NCBI GenBank assembly: GCA_024690425.1
Contig: JAILCT010000052.1
Span: forward strand, 1-9,080
Reading direction: 5' to 3'
From: Lachnospiraceae bacterium
Lineage (GTDB): Bacteria; Bacillota_A; Clostridia; Lachnospirales; Lachnospiraceae
DNA length: 9,080 bases
The position numbers and the translations under genes were made by a program. The notes beneath the pieces were generated by a model that was given only the letters and a program-made list of their open reading frames with translations, made no database searches and had not been told where the DNA came from. Positions 1 to 6,005 of this stretch are shown piece by piece (the first letter of the stretch is position 1; each line of letters opens with the position of its first letter).

Positions 1-966
1 CTTCTTCTTATCGGCATCAGCATGCTTTACACGATAACCGGACAGCTCCTTATGCCTAATATCCATGAGGCGGTAGTAAGGCTCAACGAGACGGGAGAAT
101 ATGCGATCCCGCTAACGGTAGTCATAGGTCTTATAAGTGTAGCCCTTGCCATCAAGAGTGCCCTGTATCCCTTCCACAGCTGGCTGCCGGAAGCCTACGG
201 CTATGCAACGGCATCCTCATCCGCGATACTGTCATCGCTTGTCAGCAAGGGGTATATCTTTCTTCTCATCAAGATCTTCTATCGCGTTATAGGAATGGAT
301 GTCATGGTGGGGCATAAGATCACCAACATCCTTTTTGCTTTCGGTATCATAGGCATGATCATGGGATCTGTGACGGCCATAAGGCAGACGGATGTCCGCC
401 ACCTTATCGCGTATTCATCGATAGCCCAGATCGGCTATATATACATGGGCATGGGCCTTGGATCCAATGCGGGAATGGTTGCGGCCATCTTCCATATCAT
501 GTCTCACGGGGCCACAAAGTCAATGCTCTTCATTGCCCAGCGGGGTCTTGTCGAGGTATCGCATGGTTCCAAGGATTTTTCGGATCTTAAGGGATCGGGA
601 TTCAGAAATCCGCTGGCCGGACTTGCCTTTGCGGTCGGGTCATTTTCCATGGTCGGTGTTCCGCTGCTTGCAGGCTTTACGAGCAAGGTTTACTTTGCCG
701 AAGCAGCTATTACGGCAGTTAGGGCCAAGATGTGGATCGCCATGATAACTCTGGCGATATCAACCATACTTAATGCAGTGTACTTTATAAGGGCTACCAT
801 ATCCGTATATACGCCCAGAAACAAGGAATATGAAGATGCTTCCTACAAGCCGTCAACAAATATGATCTTCGCATTAATATGCTTTATAGTATTCAATTTC
901 TTCTTAGGGATCCTGTCTTATCCGATCGCATATACGATCCAGACAGGACTTAAGGTGTTTGAGTGA
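1..966 (+). CDS. Antiporter-like membrane subunit (complex I/MrpD family), 5' end cut off
   Basis: This is the C-terminal 321 codons of a polytopic proton- or sodium-conducting subunit of the NuoL/M/N-MrpD superfamily. The frame is open from base 1, so the ATG at 22 is internal and the true start lies upstream. By comparison with the two later full-length genes, about 170 residues are missing, including the TM5 glutamate. Visible family marks, numbered from base 1, are: the TM7 motif IKSALYPFHSWLPEAY with Lys52; the TM8 lysine Lys83 (SSLVSKGYIF); the RHLIAYSSIAQIGY segment; the TM10 motif SHGATKSMLF with Lys173; and the TM12 lysine Lys229 (AGFTSKVYF). The C-terminus ends in a last membrane helix near codons 286-312. 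In the family these lysines form the water-filled half-channels for ion translocation. The stop overlaps the next start (TGATG), so translation is probably coupled. An exact subfamily is not assignable: it could be NuoN-, MrpD- or hydrogenase-type. Confidence 0.9.
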   Translation, partial: LLLIGISMLYTITGQLLMPNIHEAVVRLNETGEYAIPLTVVIGLISVALAIKSALYPFHSWLPEAYGYATASSSAILSSLVSKGYIFLLIKIFYRVIGMDVMVGHKITNILFAFGIIGMIMGSVTAIRQTDVRHLIAYSSIAQIGYIYMGMGLGSNAGMVAAIFHIMSHGATKSMLFIAQRGLVEVSHGSKDFSDLKGSGFRNPLAGLAFAVGSFSMVGVPLLAGFTSKVYFAEAAITAVRAKMWIAMITLAISTILNAVYFIRATISVYTPRNKEYEDASYKPSTNMIFALICFIVFNFFLGILSYPIAYTIQTGLKVFE

Positions 967-2267
967 TGAAAATATATTTACTTAAGGACATTCCCATATC
1001 GATAAGCATCGATCCGCTCGGGGCTTTCTTCCTTGCCGTGACGGTATTCACGTGGGTGATGAACCTTATCTTTTCAATTGAATATATGAAGAATGACGGG
1101 CACCGGAAACGCTATTACGTATTCTTTACCCTGACGCTCCTGTCAATGGTGGGGATATGTATATCCGGCAACCTTATCACCATGTATGTCTTCTATGAAT
1201 TCATGTCCCTTCTCTCCCTTCCGCTTGTTCTCCATGAACAGACGAAGGAAGCTATACAGGCCGGGATAAAGTATGTCCTCTATTCCATGGGCGGGGCATT
1301 CATGGGGCTTACGGGATTTTTCTTCATATACCGTTATGGTACGTCGCTTGACTTTACGCCCGGCGGAGTGATCGATATGTCTATGCTACAGGGACATGAG
1401 AAGGCCCTGTATCTTGTTACTCTCCTTGTGATCATAGGATTCGGATCCAAGGCAGGCATGTTCCCGCTCCATTCCTGGCTTCCGACGGCCCATCCGGTCG
1501 CCCCTTCGCCGGCATCGGCTTTTCTGTCGGGGAACATCACCAAGATGGGACTTTTCGTTATCGTAAGGTATATATATTACCTTATCGGCCCATCATTTAT
1601 AAGGGGGACATGGGTCCAGTACACCTTCATCTCCTTGAGCCTGCTTACGCTTTTGATGGGATCGATGATGGCTTACAAGGAAGGACTCTTTAAGAAGAGA
1701 TTGGCATATTCAACGGTCAGCCAGGTAAGCTATGCCCTGCTGGGAGTTGCCCTTATGAACACGTGGGGACTTGTCGGAGCCCTTTTGCATGTTGTGTTCC
1801 ATTCACTTGTCAAGAATACGCTCTTTGAGGTTGCGGGTGCCATAATCCATAAGACCGGCCTTAAGAACGTTAAGGATTATAAGGACATCGCCCGTAAGAT
1901 GCCGGTGACCATGTGGTGTTATACGCTGGTATCCTTAACCCTTGTCGGTGTTCCGCCAACGAGTGCCTTTTTAAGCAAGTGGTACCTGGCTTCGGGTTCG
2001 CTTGAGTCGGGGATACCCACATTATCGTGGCTTGCACCGCTGTGCCTTATAATAAGCGCCCTGTTAACGGCCGGATACCTTTTGTCGATCACGATCAAGG
2101 CATTTTTCCCGGGTGATGAATATGATTATCCCTGCCTTGAGAAGTGGGAGCCCGGCAGGTATATGCTCATCCCAATGATCACGATGACCGTACTTGCGGT
2201 TTTACTGGGAATATGGGCAGGTCCGCTGGTCAACCTTGTGAGCGGGATAGCAGGGAGTATATTGTAG
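966..2267 (+). CDS. Short antiporter-like membrane subunit (MrpD/NuoM family), lacks the first two helices
   Basis: A 433-residue ion-translocating membrane subunit of the complex I/Mrp superfamily. The family core is present: TM5 glutamate Glu78 in FYEFMSLLSLPL, TM7 lysine Lys162 in GSKAGMFPLHSWLP, the HPVAPSPASAFLSG segment, the KRLAYSTVSQVSYALLG segment, TM10 HSLVK with Lys283, and TM12 lysine Lys338 in FLSKWY. ATG 966 is chosen because it sits in a TGATG overlap with the previous stop. GTG at 963 is possible, but an in-frame TGA at 960-962 blocks anything longer. The protein begins directly at the ISIDPLGAFFLAV segment, which in the next two genes follows about 60 more residues, so two N-terminal helices appear absent. 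Glu288 lies inside TM10, where the other three subunits have Ile or Phe. It resembles the following gene closely (KYVLYSMGGA, YGTS, PGGV), suggesting tandem duplication. Ion specificity cannot be read from sequence. Confidence 0.92.
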   Translation: MKIYLLKDIPISISIDPLGAFFLAVTVFTWVMNLIFSIEYMKNDGHRKRYYVFFTLTLLSMVGICISGNLITMYVFYEFMSLLSLPLVLHEQTKEAIQAGIKYVLYSMGGAFMGLTGFFFIYRYGTSLDFTPGGVIDMSMLQGHEKALYLVTLLVIIGFGSKAGMFPLHSWLPTAHPVAPSPASAFLSGNITKMGLFVIVRYIYYLIGPSFIRGTWVQYTFISLSLLTLLMGSMMAYKEGLFKKRLAYSTVSQVSYALLGVALMNTWGLVGALLHVVFHSLVKNTLFEVAGAIIHKTGLKNVKDYKDIARKMPVTMWCYTLVSLTLVGVPPTSAFLSKWYLASGSLESGIPTLSWLAPLCLIISALLTAGYLLSITIKAFFPGDEYDYPCLEKWEPGRYMLIPMITMTVLAVLLGIWAGPLVNLVSGIAGSIL

Positions 2268-2271
2268 ATCA

Positions 2272-2294
2272 CTTCCCGGGATGTTTGCGGGAAG
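2272..2294 (+). repeat. Intercistronic hairpin between antiporter genes 2 and 3
   Basis: CTTCCCG (2272-2278) and CGGGAAG (2288-2294) form a perfect 7-bp inverted repeat with a 9-base loop, four bases after the stop codon of the preceding gene. No T-run follows, so an intrinsic terminator is unlikely. An mRNA-stabilising or translation-tuning stem inside the operon is more plausible. It covers the purine-rich GCGGGAAG that would serve as ribosome-binding site if the alternative TTG start at 2301 were used. Confidence 0.4.
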
Positions 2295-2302
2295 ATATAT
2301 TT

Positions 2303-2306
2303 GGAG
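2303..2306 (+). promoter_or_regulatory. Possible Shine-Dalgarno GGAG for the third antiporter gene
   Basis: GGAG lies 15 bases before ATG 2322, which is longer than the usual spacing, so initiation here may be weak or helped by coupling and the upstream hairpin. A TTG at 2301 has a nearer purine run (CGGGAAG, 2288-2294) and would add seven polar residues. The first hydrophobic helix begins at about ATG 2334, so all three starts give the same membrane core. Confidence 0.4.
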
Positions 2307-2321
2307 AATTCAGAACAGATA

Positions 2322-3794
2322 ATGAGCAAAGTCATGTTACTCGTAACAATCGTATTTCCCCTTATAACGGGAGCCCTTCTGCCGGTCTTTCGCTTTAAGA
2401 AGAGGAGGAGCCGCAACATTTACGTGGAAGCCGTTACGGCGGTCAATTCCGTCTTCGTATGGCTGCTTCTTCTCAATGCGCCGGAGGGTACGCTCAGGGC
2501 ACTGAATCTTGCAGGCGACCTTGAGATCACCTTCCATGTGGATGGCCTGGGCTCTGTATTTGCGGGACTCATATCCCTGCTGTGGCCTCTTGCCACCCTG
2601 TATGCCTTTGAATACATGGAGCATCACGGCAAGGAGGATGTGTTCTTTGCCTTCTATACCATGACTTATGGCGTCACCATGGGTATAGCCATGGCAGCCA
2701 ACCTGATGACCCTCTACATGTTCTATGAGATGCTCACCCTTGTGACCCTGCCCCTTGTAATGGCCGGGATGAGCAGGGAAGCGATAATGGCGGGACGTAA
2801 ATACATCCTGTATAGCATGGGCGGAGCGGCCTTTGCCTTTATCGGATTCATCTTTATATTCACATACGGAACATCAATGAACTTTATCCCCGGCGGAGTA
2901 CTTGCAGGGGCTGATATAGCGGGTAAGGAGAGGCTCCTTCGTGCGGTATACGTTCTCGCTGTGCTGGGCTTTGGCGTAAAGGCTGCGATCTTCCCCTTCC
3001 ATGGGTGGCTCCCGTCAGCTTCCATAGCACCTACGCCCGTTACGGCACTCCTGCATGCGGTCGCGGTAGTTAAGGCGGGTGCCTTTGCCATAATAAGGAT
3101 AACCTATTACAGCTTCGGTACATCCTTCCTTAAGGGAACGGCTGCCCAGTATATAGTCATGACCTTCGCTATGGTGACCATCATCTATGGATCCGCCAGG
3201 GCGGTAAAGGAGCCTCATTTCAAGAGGAGGCTCGCCTATTCGACGGTTTCCAACCTGTCATACATAATTTTCGGAGCGTCTCTTATGACGCCTCTTGGGC
3301 TGACGGCAGCATTAAGCCACATGATCTATCATGCGGTCATCAAGATAACCATGTTCTTCTGCGCCGGAGCAGTTCTTGTAAAGACCCACCGCGAATATGT
3401 TCGCGAGCTTGACGGACTGGCCCGGAAGATGCCAATAACCTTTGCGACCTTTACAGTGGGGGCGCTTGCCCTTATCGGTGTACCGCCGCTTCCGGGATTT
3501 ATAAGCAAGTGGAACCTGTGCACGGCGGCTATGGCAGAGGGATCTTATTTTGCCTGTACGGGCATAGGGGTCCTGCTGGTATCGGCGCTTCTTACAGCTG
3601 TATACATGCTGGTACCGGTCATCAGGGCTTACTTCCCGAGGATCGATACCGATCTTAAGCCTCTTAACAGCTTCAGGGATCCGGGCATCAACATGTGCCT
3701 TCCCTTTGTGATATTCACTCTTGCGATGTTTGGACTCTCATTCACGTCTCCGTGGGTGATGGGGATTTTTGATAAGATAAGTTCACTTATGTGA
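2322..3794 (+). CDS. Antiporter-like membrane subunit (MrpD/NuoL-type core), full length
   Basis: A 490-residue multi-spanning subunit of the complex I/Mrp antiporter superfamily, predicted to move H+ or Na+ across the cytoplasmic membrane as part of a larger complex. Numbered from ATG 2322, it has TM5 glutamate Glu136 (FYEMLTLVTLPLV), TM7 lysine Lys220 (GVKAAIFPFHGWLPSA), TM8 lysine Lys251 within LLHAVAVVKAGAF, the RRLAYSTVSNLSYIIFG segment, a TM10 HAVIK motif, and TM12 lysine Lys396 (PPLPGFISKWNL). The TPVTALLHAV..VKAG stretch is closer to NuoL/MrpA-type proteins than the AHPVAP version in its two neighbours. The length is normal for a 14-helix antiporter module. The start is ambiguous: TTG 2301, ATG 2322 and ATG 2334 are in frame, and 2322 is preferred as an ATG with GGAG upstream. 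The gene follows the preceding one by about 54 bases and precedes the next by 12, so all are probably co-transcribed. Confidence 0.9.
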   Translation: MSKVMLLVTIVFPLITGALLPVFRFKKRRSRNIYVEAVTAVNSVFVWLLLLNAPEGTLRALNLAGDLEITFHVDGLGSVFAGLISLLWPLATLYAFEYMEHHGKEDVFFAFYTMTYGVTMGIAMAANLMTLYMFYEMLTLVTLPLVMAGMSREAIMAGRKYILYSMGGAAFAFIGFIFIFTYGTSMNFIPGGVLAGADIAGKERLLRAVYVLAVLGFGVKAAIFPFHGWLPSASIAPTPVTALLHAVAVVKAGAFAIIRITYYSFGTSFLKGTAAQYIVMTFAMVTIIYGSARAVKEPHFKRRLAYSTVSNLSYIIFGASLMTPLGLTAALSHMIYHAVIKITMFFCAGAVLVKTHREYVRELDGLARKMPITFATFTVGALALIGVPPLPGFISKWNLCTAAMAEGSYFACTGIGVLLVSALLTAVYMLVPVIRAYFPRIDTDLKPLNSFRDPGINMCLPFVIFTLAMFGLSFTSPWVMGIFDKISSLM

Positions 3795-3806
3795 CCGAGG
3801 TAGGAT

Positions 3807-5948
3807 ATGCTTCTTGCGCTGACTGTCGGCCCGATGGCGGCCGGAATAATTGCATACTTTATAGGACGCAGGAATAAGACTGCAAGGGATTGGTTTGCTG
3901 ATGTGATAACGGTCCTTGTTATGGGACTTATCATATACTTGTCATGTGTCTCTCTTTCGGAAAGGCCTGTCACCTATGAATCCGAGAGCCTGTGCGGGCT
4001 GGGGCTAAGCCTTAAGCTTGACGGATTCCGTATAATATACGGCCTGGTTGCTGCCCTTATGTGGACCTGCACCACGGTCTTTTCGCGTGAATACATGGCC
4101 CACTATCCGAGGACGAACAGGTACTATATGTTCTTCCTGGCAACGCTTGGTGCGACTGTGGGAGTGTTCCTTTCTTCCGACCTGTTTACGACTTTCCTTT
4201 TCTTCGAGATAATGTCATTTACTTCGTATACATGGGTCGCCCATGATGAGACCAGGGAATCGTTAAGGGCAGCCGAGACTTATCTTGCTGTTGCTGTCAT
4301 AGGCGGTATGGTAATGCTGCTTGGCATGTTCTATCTGTACAGCATTACGGGTACTCTTGCAATAGATGATCTTCACGATGCGGTAAATGCGGCCGTATCA
4401 GCCGATCCTTCGCTTAAGGGAAGGATATATACGGCCGGAGCCCTTATGCTCACGGGCTTCGCAGCCAAGGCCGGCATGTTCCCGCTCCACATCTGGCTTC
4501 CCAAGGCCCATCCGGTTGCGCCGGCACCGGCATCGGCCCTTCTTTCAGGAATCCTTACAAAGTCAGGCATCTTCGGGGTTCTTATAATAAGCACACAGAT
4601 ATTCAGGGCTGACGGGAACTGGGGCTTCATGATCCTCGTATTCGGAACGATCACGATGTTCGGCGGAGCGATGCTCGGGATATTCTCCATCAACTTAAAG
4701 AGGACCCTTGCCTGCTCGTCAATGTCGCAGATAGGCTTTATCCTTGTGGGTATAGGGATGCAGAGCCTGCTGGGTGAAGAGAATGCCCTTGCCGTAAGGG
4801 GGACGATCCTTCACATGGTCAACCATTCACTTATAAAGCTTGTACTCTTTATATGTGCAGGCGTTGTTTATATGAACCTGCATGAACTTGATCTAAATAA
4901 GATCCGCGGATGGGGAAGGGGCAAGTATTTCCTGATGATCTCCTTCCTTGCAGGCGGCCTTTCCATAAGCGGTATCCCGGGCTTCTCGGGCTACTTAAGC
5001 AAGACCCTTCTGCATGAGTCGATCGTCGAATATATGAATGAATCAGGTGCCGCTTACCCGACTTATAAGTTTATCGAGTGTGTATTCCTGTTGACGGGCG
5101 GAATGACTCTTGCATATATGCTTAAGCTGTTTGCTGCTCTCTTTATCGAAAAGGGAGTAACGGAGAATGAAGAAGCAGAGCATGTGACCGGGGAAGATAC
5201 GCAGGCTTATGCTGCGGAAGAGGGAATGGATCATGGTCATGCGGACGGGAAATATATGAACGGAGAGAGCATGTGTGCTCTTGGCCTGCCTGCTTTGATC
5301 CTTCTTATCCTTGGCCTTATGCCTTATATGCTTGCGGATCGTATCGCGGCCCTTGCTTTTCCTTTTATGAACGGACCAAAGGAAGCAGAGTCGATCGCCT
5401 ATTTTTCACTGACCAATCTTAAGGGGTCCGCTATCTCTGTACTTATCGGAGTCATCCTCTATTTCATCGTGATAAGGAAGCTCCTTATGAAGGATGTATC
5501 CGGCAGGAGAGAATATATCGATGCATGGCCTGCGTGGCTTGATATCGAGAACATAATCTACAGGCCCCTGCTTCAGCATATCATCCCCTTTGTAATGGCC
5601 TTTATATTAAGGATATTCGACAGGATGGCCGACCATGTGATATCACTTGTCCACAGGACCCTGCTCAGGGAAGTGGAACCTAGGCGTCCTCTACTTTACG
5701 GTAATGCGGCTACCCATTTTGTGGGGATTATCATGGACGGCGTTTCGGGAATGCTTAACAGGACTTTCCGCAGGAAGAATCCCAAATATGTTAATTATGA
5801 GGAGAAGCTTGCTTTCTCCTTCGATGAGGTGCTTAAGACATTCAGGCTTACGGCAAGAAGTGTGTCCTTCGGACTTATGATGTTCTCGCTCGGATGCATC
5901 TTTACACTCATATATCTGCTGATCGTCTTGCTGCTGCACGTACAGTGA
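3807..5948 (+). CDS. Large antiporter-like subunit with C-terminal arm (NuoL/HyfB/HycC type)
   Basis: A 713-residue ion-translocating subunit, the largest in the operon. The ATG follows GAGGTAGG (3797-3804) at good spacing. Family residues are TM5 Glu134 (FFEIMSFTSYTWVAH, typical of hydrogenase-type subunits), TM7 Lys221 (AAKAGMFPLHIWLPKAHPVAP), a TM8 lysine in LSGILTKSGIFG, the CSSMSQIGFILVGIG segment, TM10 HMVNHSLIK, and TM12 Lys399 (GFSGYLSKTLLHES). After the core comes a hydrophilic, acidic and His-containing loop at about residues 449-487. A membrane helix follows near 540-560, then the WPAWLDIENIIYRPLL stretch (574-590), a long helical arm, and a final helix near 685-710. NuoL and HyfB have comparable C-terminal extensions, in which an amphipathic helix runs along the membrane arm. 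A similar clamp-like role over the sibling subunits is inference. This is the last gene of the operon as seen here. It is probably the distal, NuoL-like position of the complex. Confidence 0.92.
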   Translation: MLLALTVGPMAAGIIAYFIGRRNKTARDWFADVITVLVMGLIIYLSCVSLSERPVTYESESLCGLGLSLKLDGFRIIYGLVAALMWTCTTVFSREYMAHYPRTNRYYMFFLATLGATVGVFLSSDLFTTFLFFEIMSFTSYTWVAHDETRESLRAAETYLAVAVIGGMVMLLGMFYLYSITGTLAIDDLHDAVNAAVSADPSLKGRIYTAGALMLTGFAAKAGMFPLHIWLPKAHPVAPAPASALLSGILTKSGIFGVLIISTQIFRADGNWGFMILVFGTITMFGGAMLGIFSINLKRTLACSSMSQIGFILVGIGMQSLLGEENALAVRGTILHMVNHSLIKLVLFICAGVVYMNLHELDLNKIRGWGRGKYFLMISFLAGGLSISGIPGFSGYLSKTLLHESIVEYMNESGAAYPTYKFIECVFLLTGGMTLAYMLKLFAALFIEKGVTENEEAEHVTGEDTQAYAAEEGMDHGHADGKYMNGESMCALGLPALILLILGLMPYMLADRIAALAFPFMNGPKEAESIAYFSLTNLKGSAISVLIGVILYFIVIRKLLMKDVSGRREYIDAWPAWLDIENIIYRPLLQHIIPFVMAFILRIFDRMADHVISLVHRTLLREVEPRRPLLYGNAATHFVGIIMDGVSGMLNRTFRRKNPKYVNYEEKLAFSFDEVLKTFRLTARSVSFGLMMFSLGCIFTLIYLLIVLLLHVQ

Positions 5949-5987
5949 CACAAAATGTGACACATCAGCTCTGAATGAAAGTGTCAC
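5945..5987 (+). repeat. Three GTGACAC words, two direct and one inverted
   Basis: GTGACACA occurs at 5945-5952 (overlapping the TGA stop of the preceding gene) and again at 5957-5964, a 12-base period. GTGTCAC, the reverse complement of GTGACAC, is at 5981-5987. Three copies in 43 bases between two operons suggest a binding site for a transcription regulator acting on the downstream gene, but the motif is not one I can assign to a known regulator. Two of the copies are also the arms of the inverted repeat at 5952-5992. Confidence 0.4.
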
Positions 5988-5993
5988 ATTTTA
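5952..5993 (+). terminator. Perfect 12-bp inverted repeat, candidate terminator of the antiporter operon
   Basis: AAAATGTGACAC (5952-5963) and GTGTCACATTTT (5981-5992) are exact reverse complements separated by a 17-base loop. The stem starts three bases after the last antiporter stop. Its A-rich start and T-rich end would place a short U-run at the 3' side in either direction, as in bidirectional terminators. The weak points are the short T-tract, part of it inside the stem, the modest GC content and the large loop. An operator palindrome is an equal alternative. I see no convincing sigma-A promoter in the 57-base gap. Confidence 0.42.
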
Positions 5994-6005
5994 TAGAAGG
6001 ATAAT

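Noticed and set aside
504..686. Small minus-strand frame within the first antiporter gene
   Set aside because: It overlaps conserved TM10-TM12 coding sequence and has no family resemblance or initiation signal.
2301..2321. TTG 2301 as the start of the third antiporter gene
   Set aside because: It is possible, but it adds only seven polar residues, its ribosome-binding site would be inside a hairpin, and ATG 2322 has GGAG upstream.
5956..5988. CRP-like site from TGTGA and TCACA halves
   Set aside because: The halves are 23 bases apart instead of the 6 needed for a CRP/FNR-type site, so only the half-site words match.
5949..6005. Sigma-A promoter for the DUF4037 gene (for example TTGCTG 5928 with CAAAAT 5951, or TTATAG at 5991)
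   Set aside because: Both elements match the consensus poorly and no pair with proper spacing is convincing. A promoter may exist but cannot be called from sequence.
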